Source: Vibrio mexicanus (lineage in GTDB: Bacteria; Pseudomonadota; Gammaproteobacteria; Enterobacterales; Vibrionaceae). Taken from it: 64,000 bases of DNA. Made by a program: the position numbers and the translations under genes. This document shows positions 28,947-38,636 of this stretch, one piece after another. The DNA lies in NCBI RefSeq assembly GCF_001012815.1, contig NZ_JYJP01000090.1, positions 62,001-126,000 of the forward strand, written 5' to 3'. Each line of letters opens with the position of its first letter. Positions within the stretch are counted from its first letter, which is position 1. The notes under the pieces were generated by a model, which ran no database searches, was not told where the DNA came from, and was given only the letters and a program-made list of their open reading frames with translations.

Positions 28947-30413
28947 TTAACTCGCGAGAACCTTTTTCATTTGCTCGGCAACTTTATCTACCTTGCCAAG
29001 ACCAATGATAACTTGAAGACCACCTTTACCAACTGGAACAACACCTGCTGCGCCTAGCGCCTTAAGCTTGTCACTGTCAGCGGCTGATGAATCTTTCACC
29101 GTTAGACGTAGACGAGTTATACAGTTATCTACCTCTAGGATGTTATCTGCTCCGCCAATTGCTTCGATGTAATCTTTTGCTAGCGTTGCTAGGCCTTCAG
29201 GAGACGCTGACTCTTGCTCGCTTTCCATCTCTTCACCACGGCCAGGGGTGCGTAGGTTGAACTTGATGATAGCAAAGCGGAACAGTGCGTAGTACAGCGC
29301 GAAGAATACTAGGCCTTGGACGATCAGCATGTACCAGTTTGTAGCTAGAGGGTTTTGGCTAGATAGTACTAGGTCTACAAAACCTGCCGAGAAACCAAAG
29401 CCTGCCATCCACTCCATGCTTGCTGCAATGTACAGTGAGATACCTGTTAGTACTGCATGAAGTAGGAACAGTAGCGGTGCTAGGAACATGAAGCTGAACT
29501 CTAGTGGCTCTGTGATACCAGTAAAGAATGATGCTGTTGCCGCAGCGACCATGATTGCAAACACTTGGTTTTTGTTTTTTGCATCAGAGCAGTGGTACAT
29601 CGCCAGCGCCGCACCTGGTAAACCAAACATCATAATCGGGAAGAAACCAGCTTGATACATACCCGTTGTACCAGGGATACCTGTGCCGTTAGCAATGGAC
29701 TCTGCACCGCCAAGGAAGTTAGGGATATCGTTGATGCCTACAACGTCGAACCAGAATACTGGGTACAGTGCGTGGTGCATACCCACTGATAGGAATAGAC
29801 GGTTAAAGAAGCCAAATAGACCAGCGCCAACCGCGCCCATACCTTGCAGTTTAATACCTAGTAGTACCAACGCATCGTAAATAGCAGGCCAGATGTAAAG
29901 CAGTGCGAAAGATAAAACCATACCTGCGATAGACGTCAGGATAGGTACAAGGCGCTTACCACTAAAGAACGCGAGTGCTTGAGGAAGTTCAACGGTTGAG
30001 TAACGGTTGTAGATTTCCGCAGAAAGAATACCAACAAGAATACCGATAAACTGGTTGTTGATCTTGCCAAATGCGGCTGGAACCGCGTCTGCGTCTACAC
30101 CCGTTAACTGGGCCACTGTGCCCGGAGAAAGGAGAGTGGTTACTACCAAGAACATGACAAAGCCAGCTAGAGCTGCTGAGCCATTTTTGTCGCGGCTTAA
30201 GCCAAATGCGACACCGACTGCGAATAGTACCGACATGTTGTCGATGATTGCTGCGCCAGATTTGATGAAGAATGCGGCTAGGATACTTTCAGAACCCCAG
30301 CCAACTGGGTCTAGCCAATAACCTACACCCATAAGAATTGCTGCAGCAGGAAGAGTCGCGACTGGAACCATCAGCGCCTTACCCACTTTTTGCATATATC
30401 CAAGAATATTCAT
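28947..30413 (-). CDS. nagE: PTS transporter subunit IICB, N-acetylglucosamine type
   Basis: This is a sugar-specific PTS permease (EIIC) fused to EIIB, which imports and phosphorylates the sugar. The EIIC part has about ten helices with GMHHALYPVFWF and FFPIMMFGLPGAALAMYHC, and the ITEPLEFSFMFLAPL motif. The EIIB phosphocysteine is in VDNCITRLRLTV near residue 425. The linker and EIIB (GLATLAKDYIEAIGGADNI) resemble E. coli NagE more than PtsG, so GlcNAc is the best guess; glucose is an alternative. No EIIA is fused, so phosphate must come from a separate EIIA. It is divergent from a LysR regulator. Confidence 0.83.
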   Translation of the reverse strand: MNILGYMQKVGKALMVPVATLPAAAILMGVGYWLDPVGWGSESILAAFFIKSGAAIIDNMSVLFAVGVAFGLSRDKNGSAALAGFVMFLVVTTLLSPGTVAQLTGVDADAVPAAFGKINNQFIGILVGILSAEIYNRYSTVELPQALAFFSGKRLVPILTSIAGMVLSFALLYIWPAIYDALVLLGIKLQGMGAVGAGLFGFFNRLFLSVGMHHALYPVFWFDVVGINDIPNFLGGAESIANGTGIPGTTGMYQAGFFPIMMFGLPGAALAMYHCSDAKNKNQVFAIMVAAATASFFTGITEPLEFSFMFLAPLLFLLHAVLTGISLYIAASMEWMAGFGFSAGFVDLVLSSQNPLATNWYMLIVQGLVFFALYYALFRFAIIKFNLRTPGRGEEMESEQESASPEGLATLAKDYIEAIGGADNILEVDNCITRLRLTVKDSSAADSDKLKALGAAGVVPVGKGGLQVIIGLGKVDKVAEQMKKVLAS

Positions 30414-30524
30414 GTATGCCCCTAAGAATTAATTGATTAACTTTTTTAATGCCTCTACTGGGATCAAAATTGAGTCTAAAAATTGATCTAGGCAGAGATT
30501 TGATGAACTAAGGGTATTAAAGAA

Positions 30525-30549
30525 TTATTTTGAGCTGCGAACAAACTAA
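30525..30549. promoter_or_regulatory. Candidate NagC/Mlc-type operator upstream of nagE
   Basis: The stretch begins TTATTTTGAGC and ends GCGAACAAACTAA, resembling the TTATTTTG(N)CGAAATTAA pattern of NagC and Mlc operators of PTS genes. It lies about 110 bp before the nagE start and 45 bp before the divergent LysR gene. The match is partial and was judged by eye. Confidence 0.3.
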
Positions 30550-30593
30550 ATGGGTAGTAGTATAAATTAAAATTTTTAATCCATAGGCGTTCC

Positions 30594-31478
30594 ATGGCGA
30601 ATCATCAATTACTGCTCCGAAACCTGCACACCTTTAATGTGGCGGCTCAGAAAATGAGTTTTACGCTTGCGGCGAAAAAGCTTCACCTCACTCAAGGGGC
30701 GATCAGTCACCGAATTAAGGTATTAGAAGCGGAGCTGGGGTTTAATCTGTTTGTCCGTGGAACTAGAAAGCTTGAGTTAACCGAAGAAGGGGCAAGGTTT
30801 CAGCGTACGTTGTCTAAATCATTGAATAATATATTTGGCGAGATTGAAGATATTAATAATGTGGATTTATACGGCCAGATTAATGTGGGGGCGAGTCCTT
30901 GGTTTGTTCAAGACTGGTTGCTGCCTAGGATTTCCGATTTTAAAAAGCGCTACCCTAAATTCAATCTCAATATTTTTTCTCAAGAGGAACAAAACTTTCA
31001 TCAAAATCACCTTGATGTGGCGCTCTATTATGGGGATTCAAAGCTGACAGATATGTACCGCTATCGGTTGTTTGGAGACAAATACGTTCCGGTGTGTACA
31101 CCGGCCTACGCGAAAGAACACAATATTCTTGATGACGGCTTGGAGTCCTTGCATCGAATCAATTTCATTCATGCACTGGGTTCGGATGCGTGGCAACGGT
31201 GGATGAAACACTTTGATTTGGAAGTACCTATTTTTAACCAGTTCTATTGTGTGAGCCATCGCTATATGGGAGTGCAAAGTGCGCTGCATAATGTTGGCGT
31301 GGCAATGGGGCGCTATCGATTTGTTAAGCCTTACCTTGATTCTGGTGAGCTTATATCACCTTATCCAAGCATGGATACGCAGTTGGGTTATGAGTTTGTA
31401 TGTCCGTTAGGTAATGAGAAAAGGCCCAAAATAAGAACCTTTTTAAAGTGGGTGCAGGAGCAAGTTAATGAAGGTTAG
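30594..31478 (+). CDS. LysR-family regulator, DsdC-like
   Basis: This is a 294-residue LysR-type transcription factor. The N-terminal helix-turn-helix is AAQKMSFTLAAKKLHLTQGAISHRI (split over residues about 17-41), followed by the ligand-binding domain. The C-terminal GVAMGRYRFVKPYLDSGELISP closely resembles E. coli DsdC. DsdC controls D-serine catabolism, but no dsdX or dsdA is adjacent here, so the effector is unknown. Its divergence from nagE across 180 bp suggests it may regulate that permease, the usual LysR arrangement. Confidence 0.82.
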   Translation: MANHQLLLRNLHTFNVAAQKMSFTLAAKKLHLTQGAISHRIKVLEAELGFNLFVRGTRKLELTEEGARFQRTLSKSLNNIFGEIEDINNVDLYGQINVGASPWFVQDWLLPRISDFKKRYPKFNLNIFSQEEQNFHQNHLDVALYYGDSKLTDMYRYRLFGDKYVPVCTPAYAKEHNILDDGLESLHRINFIHALGSDAWQRWMKHFDLEVPIFNQFYCVSHRYMGVQSALHNVGVAMGRYRFVKPYLDSGELISPYPSMDTQLGYEFVCPLGNEKRPKIRTFLKWVQEQVNEG

Positions 31479-31579
31479 CAACTTTCGCGATTAGATAGAG
31501 CAAAAGTGAATTTAGTATTGATATAGCCATCATTCATAATGAGTCCCTAAAGAGAAAGGAAATCGTATAAGAGGGACCG

Positions 31580-31756
31580 ATGAGAGGCATACTGATTGTT
31601 GCAGTGATCATTCAAATCGTTTTGGCAATTCAAACCGATGGTTTGACTCGTGCATTGGCTGAATTGTCGGCCTTTTTGCTACTTCTTGGCCTTGTGATTT
31701 CTGTGAAAAGAGCACGCAAAGCCAAGCAAGCGAAGTTTGAGATTGAAGAGGTTTAG
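31580..31756 (+). CDS. Small two-helix membrane protein, 58 residues
   Basis: The ORF starts at ATG 31580 with a strong ribosome binding site (GAGGG five bases upstream). It encodes MRGILIVAVIIQIVLAIQ, a short polar turn, a second hydrophobic helix (ELSAFLLLLGLVISV) and a basic tail (KRARKAKQAKFEIEEV). Two membrane spans with both ends inside are predicted by eye. It follows the LysR gene by about 100 bp and converges on the YeiH-type gene. No family is recognised, but the good start signal and clean hydrophobic pattern support a real gene. Confidence 0.65.
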   Translation: MRGILIVAVIIQIVLAIQTDGLTRALAELSAFLLLLGLVISVKRARKAKQAKFEIEEV

Positions 31757-31783
31757 GTTAGCAAGGCCTACTCGCTTTTTTAC

Positions 31784-32707
31784 CTAGTTCAGTAGTAGCC
31801 AACCCAATGAGGTGATGGAGATAGTCACCCATAGGCTAATTCCAAATAGCAGGGGCTTAGGGCCAGAGGCCTTTAGCTTTTCAATTGATATCCCACACCC
31901 AATTAGGAAAAGACACAGCACCAGTGCTTTCTTTGCCACTTCGAAAATACCGTTGTAAATCACTTCATACTGAGGCAACGCATCGCTGATACCAATCGCA
32001 ACGCAATAGAACAATATGAAGTAAGGAATGGTAATTTTGTTTGAGCGATTGCGGAACAGCAAAGCGCTGACAATCGCCACTGGAATGATCCACAAAGCTC
32101 GGGCGAGTTTTAATGTCGTCGCTGTAGTCAGTGCTTCCTCACCATAAGCGGAGGCAGCGCCAACTACAGAAGAAGTGTCGTGTATTGCGATGGCAGCCCA
32201 GGTGCCGAAAGTTTGCTGATCCAAAGAAAGCGCATGCCCAATGACTGGGAAAACAAACAGAGCAACAGAGTTCAAAACAAATACCGTCGCTAAAGCCAAG
32301 CCGATTTGGTCGTCTTTTGCGTTGATAGCAGGAGCAACGGCAGCAATTGCACTGCCGCCACAAATGGCGGTACCGGATGAAATGAGATAACCCGTATGTT
32401 TGTTTAGGCCAATGGCTTTCGCTGCAAACCAACCTAATGTTAGCGTCCCGACAATGGTGGAGATAATCAAGCCGATGCCGTTGCTCGTCACGGCAACCGC
32501 TTGTTGAAAATGAATGCCGAAACCTAGTCCAACAATTGAATACGCCAGCAGCTTTTTAGTGATCTTAGCAATCGGAACTTGAGTGGGAACAAGGCCCATA
32601 CTTGCTAACAAGAAGCCAATCACCAATGCGGTTGGTGAAGTGACAAAAGGCGTTAAACAAGCAATAGCAGCGAGAGCGAAGGGGATTAGCTTTTTATCAG
32701 TGTACAT
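31784..32707 (-). CDS. YeiH-family membrane transporter (UPF0324)
   Basis: This is a 307-residue membrane protein with about ten helices, of the YeiH family often annotated as a putative sulfate exporter; its substrate is not established. Diagnostic stretches are [24 protein letters not shown], the glycine-rich [20 protein letters not shown], and [18 protein letters not shown]. The length agrees with the family (about 300-350). It reads leftward, convergent with the small two-helix gene. Confidence 0.85.
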   Translation of the reverse strand: MYTDKKLIPFALAAIACLTPFVTSPTALVIGFLLASMGLVPTQVPIAKITKKLLAYSIVGLGFGIHFQQAVAVTSNGIGLIISTIVGTLTLGWFAAKAIGLNKHTGYLISSGTAICGGSAIAAVAPAINAKDDQIGLALATVFVLNSVALFVFPVIGHALSLDQQTFGTWAAIAIHDTSSVVGAASAYGEEALTTATTLKLARALWIIPVAIVSALLFRNRSNKITIPYFILFYCVAIGISDALPQYEVIYNGIFEVAKKALVLCLFLIGCGISIEKLKASGPKPLLFGISLWVTISITSLGWLLLN

Positions 32708-32803
32708 AGTGTATTTATTATTATGTTTAAAACCGCCAGTTTAATGAAAACTGACGGTCGATAAATCTGAAAGAATTTAACGTTTGTTCAGGAAAACTAA
32801 ACG

Positions 32804-34674
32804 CTAGCGCATTTCTCCACGGAGTTGCTCAACTTTTTCTTTCATGATTAAGCTCGTCGCCTCTTTAGGAGCAATTGGTTCGCCAGCTTCTATTTCAATT
32901 TTTGACCAAAAACGCGTTGGGATGCCCTTACAGGCGCGTCCTTTGTAGCGGCTAAAGTAACTGCCCCACATGCCTTTTAATGCCATTGGAATGACAGGGA
33001 CAGGGCTGCGCTTGAGTACGATATCGATACCACGCATAAACTCGCCGATTTCACCATCTGACGTTAAACGACCTTCTGGGAAAATACACACGATGTGCCT
33101 TCTGATAGCGCCTGTTCAATTTCGGTGAACGCACGGCGAATAGAGCCTCGGTTGGTGGCAGAGATTGGAATTACGCCTGCACGATTGAGGAAACGTTTAA
33201 GTGGAGGAAGATTTGCATAGTCTTCTTCCATCACGAATCGAATCAGGCGAGGGCAGACTGCGCTAAGTAGTAGTGCGTCCATGTAGGTGACGTGGTTACA
33301 CACGATCAATGCGCCACCTTGCGAAGGGAGGTGATGAAGGTTGGTGTGCTTAACGCGATACATGGTATGCGTCAGAATCCAAACCAACACACGCACAACA
33401 AAGATCGGCACCTGACTAAACAGGTAGATGGCGATCAATATGTTCATCACCGAGAGCAAGGCAAACAACTGAGTGATCGATAGGCTCAGCATACTCAAGC
33501 AAACAATACCGAGAACCGCACTGCCGACCATGAATAGAGAGTTGTAGATGTTTAGAGCCGCAATTACCTGTGCTCGCTCTTTTGGCTTCGAGCGTTGTTG
33601 TAGTAGCGCATAAAGCGGAACGATGAACACACCACCAGACGCGCCTAGAACCAGCAGGTAGGCAAATAGCGGCCAAAGCTCAGAATAGGTAATAAACTCT
33701 TTGAACTGGCTGAACTGTGGCAAATTTTCAGGTACCGACGTTGCCATTAGCCAGCCGAAGATGGTCACGCCTAGGCTGCCAATGGGTACCAATCCCACAT
33801 CAATATGCTTGCCAGAAAGTTTGTCACACGACATAGAGCCGATAGCAATACCTACAGAAAAAAGCGCCAAAAGAAAAGAAACCGCGGCTTCATTGCCGTT
33901 TAGATGTACTTTCGTAAAGTTAGGAAATTGCGTGAGGTAAGCTGCGCCAAGGAACCAGAACCAACTGATCGCCATAATGCAGATAAAAATCGTGCGATCA
34001 GACTTAGCGATGGCAAGGGTTACCTTAGTATGTTTGACAGGCTGCCAACGAAATGAGATTGAGGGATCCGCCGCTTCAGCTTTTGGAATCGAGCGACTCG
34101 ACCAATAGCCCAACACCGCGAACACCACCACACAAAATGCGGCGAGGTATTTTGCATTTTCCGCCGAAGCAATCATTCCCGCGCCTAGTGTACCCAGTAA
34201 AATAGCAAGGAAGGTTCCTGTTTCAACCAGCGCATTACCGTTGATCAGCTCATCGTCTTTTAAAGTTTGCGGAAGCAGTGCGTATTTGACTGGGCCAAAG
34301 AATGCCGATTGTGTGCCCATTAAGAACAGTAAAGCCAATAAAATCAGGTAGCTTTCCGTGATAAAACCAATCGCGCCAAGGCACATGATGCCAATTTCAA
34401 ACAGCTTTACACGGCGAATATATTGCGACTTTTCGCATTTGTCTGCCAGTACACCCGCGGAAGCTGAGAATAAGAAGAATGGGAGTATGAAAATACCCGC
34501 GGCGAGGTTGATAAACAGGTTACTTGAAATAGGGAGGGCGCTTGCACCCGCGAAGGCGACAAAAAGAAGTAGAACGTTTTTGAAAATATTGTCGTTAAAG
34601 GCGCCAAAGAACTGAGTGATAAAATAAGGCAGAAATCGTTTCTGCCTTAATAGAGATACTTGCTTGTCTGACAT
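32804..34674 (-). CDS. MFS transporter-acyltransferase fusion (LplT-PlsC type, frameshifted)
   Basis: The N-terminal 430 residues form an MFS carrier similar to the lysophospholipid flippase LplT (FFGAFNDNIFKNVLLLF, FGPVKYALLPQ). The C-terminal part is a PlsC-type acyltransferase with the catalytic NHVTYMD and substrate motif FPEGRLTSDGEIG. The fusion suggests that lysophospholipids are flipped inward and re-acylated by one protein; that role is inferred. A missing G at 33097-33098 breaks the frame in ALSEG; with it restored the sequence reads ALSEGHIVCIFPEGRLT and ends at 32804, about 623 residues. Unlike Aas there is no acyl-ACP synthetase domain. The TetR gene lies 15 bp upstream. Confidence 0.85.
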
Positions 34675-34689
34675 TGTTGTCTCTTGTGG

Positions 34690-35280
34690 TTACCAACGCG
34701 CTAGGTAGTTGGTGAGTAAGTCTTCAATCAGAACCTTTCCATCAATAGGTTCTGCAGCGAAAAACTTGTCATCAACGCTTAGCAGCGTAATTCCATGTAC
34801 ACCAGACCATAAAACACGACTTGCCTGAAGCACTTCAGATTCACTGCGATGTGGGGCGATAACACGCAGCAGCTGTTCGAGCATGCCAGTCATGCTATCG
34901 ATACGCTTTGACTGCCATTCTGGCAGCGTTTCGCCATTCATATTATGTTCGAAGATCAGCTGCCAACGATGAGGGTGCTTCTGTGCAAAATCGTGGTAGC
35001 AGTAAGCCAAGCCATAGAGAGACTCTTTTGGGTCTGTCGTTCCTGCTAGAGACGCTTGTGCTTCTTCGGCTAATTCATCCAATGTTTGGGCGACCGCGTG
35101 AAGTAACAGTAAGTTGTAGTTACCAAAAACATTCACAAGTGTACTCGGCACATAACCAATCATGTTCGCTATTTTGCGTAAGCTAAGGTCATGATAAGAG
35201 TGCTCGTTTAGGAACTCTTTTACTGTGTTTAAGGTGAGAGCAATGAGCTCCTCACGGGTATGATCGTTTCTACGGGCCAT
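34690..35280 (-). CDS. TetR-family transcriptional regulator
   Basis: This is a 196-residue one-domain repressor. The N-terminal helix-turn-helix is visible (LSLRKIANMIGYVPSTLVNVFGNYN, read in two parts around residues 32-56). The C-terminal domain carries RVLWSGVHGITLL, the WHG-type signature of one TetR subgroup. It is 15 bp upstream of the MFS-acyltransferase gene on the same strand, so it probably controls its own operon and may sense a lipid-like ligand; that is inference. Confidence 0.85.
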   Translation of the reverse strand: MARRNDHTREELIALTLNTVKEFLNEHSYHDLSLRKIANMIGYVPSTLVNVFGNYNLLLLHAVAQTLDELAEEAQASLAGTTDPKESLYGLAYCYHDFAQKHPHRWQLIFEHNMNGETLPEWQSKRIDSMTGMLEQLLRVIAPHRSESEVLQASRVLWSGVHGITLLSVDDKFFAAEPIDGKVLIEDLLTNYLARW

Positions 35281-35297
35281 GATGAAATATTAAAAAT

Positions 35298-35308
35298 GAA
35301 CAACGTTC
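35298..35308. promoter_or_regulatory. Possible TetR operator
   Basis: GAAC-AAC-GTTC is a short palindrome 18 bp before the TetR start, flanked by AATATT and ATATT that extend the symmetry. The position fits autoregulation. It was judged by eye only. Confidence 0.3.
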
Positions 35309-35457
35309 GATATTCTAAATTTTAGGTGTATTAGCGTCAACTAAAGATAGATGCTTTTGCAATATTTCGATACATCAAATTAATGTTTACGCGTATCATT
35401 GCTCATAACGAGAGGTTATTATTAATGTGCCTCATAAAATGCACCTGAAGGAAAACT

Positions 35458-36357
35458 ATGAAACGTATTCTATCTGTTGTTGCTTTGTTAATGGTTGCGA
35501 TGACCACAGCACCAATTGCGGAAGCAAAACGATTTGGTGGCGGTAAGTCATTCGGAAAAAGTTTCCGAACTGCTCCTGCACCAGCACAGCAGCAACAAAA
35601 CACAAATCGTGTTCGTAATGAACAGCAGCAAAATCAAGCTCAGAACACTCAAAACTCAAGCCGCAAAGGTTTGATGGGTGGCATCATGGGCGGTCTTCTT
35701 GCTGGTGGCTTGCTAGCCGCTTTCTTTGGCGGCGCGTTTGAAGGCATTCAGTTCTTGGATATTCTAATCCTTGGCCTAATCGCATTCGTAGCGTTTAAAT
35801 TCCTTCGAGGCATGCTTGGCGCGAAGCAAGGTAGTATGAACTATCAGCGACAGCAACCAGCTTATGGCGGGGCAAGCCAATCAAAGTTTGAGCAACCAAA
35901 TGTTCATAATTTTGAGCAGCCTAAACAAGCACCAGGTGCAGCAACTGGTGGCTTTGGTTTCGGTTCTCAAACCGACGTACCGCACAACTACCCACCGGGT
36001 TTTGATCAAGCTGCGTTTATTAATGGTTCTCGTGAGCACTACCGCATTCTGCAAGGCGCTTGGAACCACAATCAATTGGATACGATTGAAGAGTATGTAT
36101 CTCCAAGCTTGTTTGAAGACTTGAAGGCTGAGCGCGAAAAGTTAGACGGTGAACAGCACACCGACGTGATGTACGTAGACGCAGAAATTGTCCGCGCTGA
36201 TTACGACTCTACAAAAGCGCAGTTAAGCCTGCAGTTTACAGGCCGCTACCGCGATGCGCATGAAGGTATTGAAGAAGACATCACTGATATCTGGCATTTA
36301 GAGCGCGACCTTACCGCGAACAATGCACCATGGTTGATTGTTGGTATTCAAGGTTAA
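35458..36357 (+). CDS. Tim44-domain protein
   Basis: This 299-residue envelope protein has an N-terminal signal peptide or anchor (MKRILSVVALLMVAMTTAPIAEA), a Gly- and Gln-rich low-complexity stretch, and a glycine-zipper membrane segment (GGIMGGLLAGGLLAAFFGG plus a second helix around residues 95-115). A C-terminal Tim44-like domain follows (FINGSREHYRILQGAWNHNQLDTI to WLIVGIQG). Bacterial Tim44-like proteins have no settled function. It stands alone, divergent from the TetR operon, and ends in a strong terminator. Confidence 0.85.
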   Translation: MKRILSVVALLMVAMTTAPIAEAKRFGGGKSFGKSFRTAPAPAQQQQNTNRVRNEQQQNQAQNTQNSSRKGLMGGIMGGLLAGGLLAAFFGGAFEGIQFLDILILGLIAFVAFKFLRGMLGAKQGSMNYQRQQPAYGGASQSKFEQPNVHNFEQPKQAPGAATGGFGFGSQTDVPHNYPPGFDQAAFINGSREHYRILQGAWNHNQLDTIEEYVSPSLFEDLKAEREKLDGEQHTDVMYVDAEIVRADYDSTKAQLSLQFTGRYRDAHEGIEEDITDIWHLERDLTANNAPWLIVGIQG

Positions 36358-36416
36358 CCACAAAGGTATAGAACCCCTAAGCTCAATTTAGTCATTCAGC
36401 AAGGTTCACAGACCTT

Positions 36417-36447
36417 AAAGCCCAAGAGTTTTCTCTTGGGCTTTTTT
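36417..36447 (+). terminator. Terminator after the Tim44-domain gene
   Basis: A 12-bp stem (36417-36428 with 36433-36444, core GCCCAAGAG/CTCTTGGGC) has a TTTT loop and is followed by a T tract. Confidence 0.9.
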
Positions 36448-36528
36448 ATTGAGTTTTTGCCCTCATTGGGCATACTGCTTCTATATCCATACACGGAAAT
36501 AAAAATACAAAACCAGAAGGAAGAGAAA

Positions 36529-36846
36529 GTGGCGGATTTTAAATACAAAAACCTGACTCAAGAGCAGCAAGACAGTTTAGATGCAGCGGCATTTCGCCGA
36601 CTACTGGCACATCTTGATAACAACAAAGATGTACAGAACATTGATCTTATGATTTTGGCGGGTTTCTGTCGCAACTGCTTCAGTAAGTGGTACAAGGCGG
36701 AGGCGGAAGAGCGTGGATTGGATATTGATATCGACGATGCCCGCGAGCGTGTTTACGGCATGACGTATGATGAATGGAAGCAGAACCATCAACTGCCAGC
36801 AACGCCTGAGCAACTGGCTGCCTTTGAAGCTAAACAGAAGAAGTAA
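36529..36846 (+). CDS. DUF1244 family protein
   Basis: This small acidic cytoplasmic protein of 105 residues has unknown function. Family stretches are AAAFRRLLAHLDNNKDVQNIDLMILAGFCRNCFSKWY (read in parts, residues about 17-53) and the YGMTYDEWKQNHQ motif. I choose GTG 36529, with AGGAAG five bases upstream, giving VADFKYKNLTQEQ. The frame is open further upstream to 36436, but that would start inside the preceding terminator. Confidence 0.85.
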   Translation: MADFKYKNLTQEQQDSLDAAAFRRLLAHLDNNKDVQNIDLMILAGFCRNCFSKWYKAEAEERGLDIDIDDARERVYGMTYDEWKQNHQLPATPEQLAAFEAKQKK

Positions 36847-36871
36847 GCAAAAACGTTCTAAGTGTGAATAC

Positions 36872-36903
36872 AAAAAACGCCTCCAATGGAGGCGTTTTTT
36901 TAA
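36872..36903. terminator. Bidirectional terminator
   Basis: AAAAAACGCCTCC (36872-36884) pairs with GGAGGCGTTTTTT (36888-36900) around a 3-base loop. The A tract on one side and T tract on the other serve the two convergent genes. Confidence 0.92.
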
Positions 36904-36928
36904 TTGGAACTTTAATGATTAAACTAAG

Positions 36929-37996
36929 TTACTCAATGAAGCCCGTTGCTTGGAAAGCTTCAAGTTTGTCTAAATAAGGGGTGAGATCGCCGATATTGTT
37001 GGTGACCCACTCAGGGTTGTAATAAGTGTCTAAGTAGCGTTCACCGCTATCACATAACAAAGTAACAATCGAACCCGTCTCGCCATTACGCTTCATTTCA
37101 GAGGCAAGCTGCAGTGCGCCATATAAGTTGGTGCCTGTTGAAGCGCCAGCTTTACGACCAATGAGCTTCTCTAACCAGTGCGCTGTAGCAACACTTGCTG
37201 CATCGGCAATCGTACGCATCTCGTCGACCACACCTGGAATAAAACTCGGCTCCACACGTGGGCGGCCAATACCCTCAATTTTACTGCCTTTGTCACCTGT
37301 AATCGTCATATCGCCAGTCTTGAAGTAGTCGTGGAATACCGAGTTTTCAGGGTCCACAACGCAAAGCTTGGTGTTGTGTTGTTGGTATCGAATGAAACGA
37401 CCAATGGTTGCAGACGTACCACCTGTACCTGGGCTCATCACAACCCAAGTTGGGATTGGGTGATCTTCAAGCTGCATTTGGCTAAAGATAGAGTTCGCAA
37501 TGTTGTTGTTACCACGCCAGTCAGTAGCGCGCTCGGCATAGGTAAATTGGTCCATGTAGTGGCCATTGAGCTCTTTAGCCAGGCGTTTTTGATTCCGCAT
37601 AGATTTGATCTGAGCGATCAACCAGATGAGCTTGACCACCATAGAATTCGATTTGCTCGATCTTCTTGCGAGCAGTGCACTTCGGCATCACAGCGATAAA
37701 CGGTAGGCCGAGTAAACGGGCGAAGTATGCTTCAGAAACCGCAGTGCTGCCCGAAGATGATTCAATGATTGGCGTATTCGGTCCTACCCAGCATTACAAA
37801 TGGCGTAAAGGAATAAAGAACGCGCCAAGCGGTGTTTCAGGGAACCCGTTGGGTGTGTGCTTTCATCTTTGAGATAGATATCGACCCCTTCAATAGACGG
37901 AAGGTCTAGCTTGATGAGGTGCGTATCAGCAGAACGTTGGAAGTCTGCTTCAATTTTACGAATCGCGTTGTTAATCCAAAGATGGTCAGTGCACAT
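36929..37996 (-). CDS. PLP-dependent cysteine synthase-family enzyme (frameshifted twice)
   Basis: This is a fold-type II PLP enzyme of the cysteine synthase/cystathionine beta-synthase family. The PLP lysine is in [13 protein letters not shown] near residue 55 and the phosphate loop is [15 protein letters not shown]. Two breaks occur. A missing A (+ strand) at 37790 interrupts ICNA before [16 protein letters not shown]. One extra T in the run at 37586-37590 shifts AESK before [12 protein letters not shown]. Joined, the protein has about 355 residues. Because it faces a DecR-type gene, which in E. coli senses cysteine and induces cysteine desulfidation, I infer a role in cysteine breakdown rather than synthesis. 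Confidence 0.8.
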
Positions 37997-38113
37997 AGGA
38001 GGCTCCTTGTTTTCGTTATGCTAATAATTTAGCCTATTGCTAGGAGAAATATTTTGCTAAATTTGCTTTAAAATTATCATTTGATAGAAAAATTTTCTCT
38101 TTTAAGGGCTGAG

Positions 38114-38572
38114 ATGAGTTTGGATAAGATCGATAGAAAAATACTGTCTTTACTTCAGCAAGATGGCACTTTGTCTCTGAATGATTTGGCAGAAGCAGTA
38201 AACCTCACCACGACGCCCTGTTGGAAGCGTTTGAAGCGGCTTGAAGAAGCCGGGGTCATCACCAAGCGGGTTGCTTTGTTGAATCCTGAATCCCTAGGGT
38301 TGTCGTTCACCGCGTTTGTGATGGTAAAAACCAGCAACCATTCCCATGAGTGGTATCAAGAGTTCGTCTCCACCGTGAATGAGTTCCCAGAGGTGATGGA
38401 GTTTTATCGCATGGCGGGGGAGTATGACTACATGATGAAAGTGTTAGTTAGTGACATGAAAAGCTTTGATGACTTTTACAAGAAGCTGGTTAACAGCGTT
38501 GATGAAATCTCAAATGTGACGTCGACATTCGCAATGGAACCACTTAAATATACGACAGCACTACCTGTTTAA
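38114..38572 (+). CDS. decR: Lrp/AsnC-family regulator DecR
   Basis: DecR is a cysteine-responsive activator in E. coli that induces cysteine detoxification. The 152-residue protein has the N-terminal helix-turn-helix ([20 protein letters not shown]) and the C-terminal RAM domain ([18 protein letters not shown]). It matches E. coli DecR (152 residues) nearly throughout and ends [15 protein letters not shown] choose ATG 38114 with AAGGG five bases upstream; the frame continues to 38081 without a good start signal. It is divergent from the PLP enzyme, its probable target. Confidence 0.92.
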   Translation: MSLDKIDRKILSLLQQDGTLSLNDLAEAVNLTTTPCWKRLKRLEEAGVITKRVALLNPESLGLSFTAFVMVKTSNHSHEWYQEFVSTVNEFPEVMEFYRMAGEYDYMMKVLVSDMKSFDDFYKKLVNSVDEISNVTSTFAMEPLKYTTALPV

Positions 38573-38583
38573 TCGGGCGGAAA

Positions 38584-38618
38584 GCCCCGCCATCATTGAT
38601 GGCAGGGCGAATGTTTTT
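38584..38618 (+). terminator. Terminator-like hairpin after decR
   Basis: GCCCCGCCATC (38584-38594) pairs with GATGGCAGGGC (38598-38608) with one mismatch and a 3-base loop. The T run begins only about five bases later, so it is weaker than most here. Confidence 0.6.
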
Positions 38619-38636
38619 AAGTAGGCTTCGGGAAGA

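Noticed and set aside
36436..36528. Longer N-terminus for the DUF1244 protein
   Set aside because: It would begin inside the terminator of the preceding gene. GTG 36529 with AGGAAG upstream gives the normal family start.
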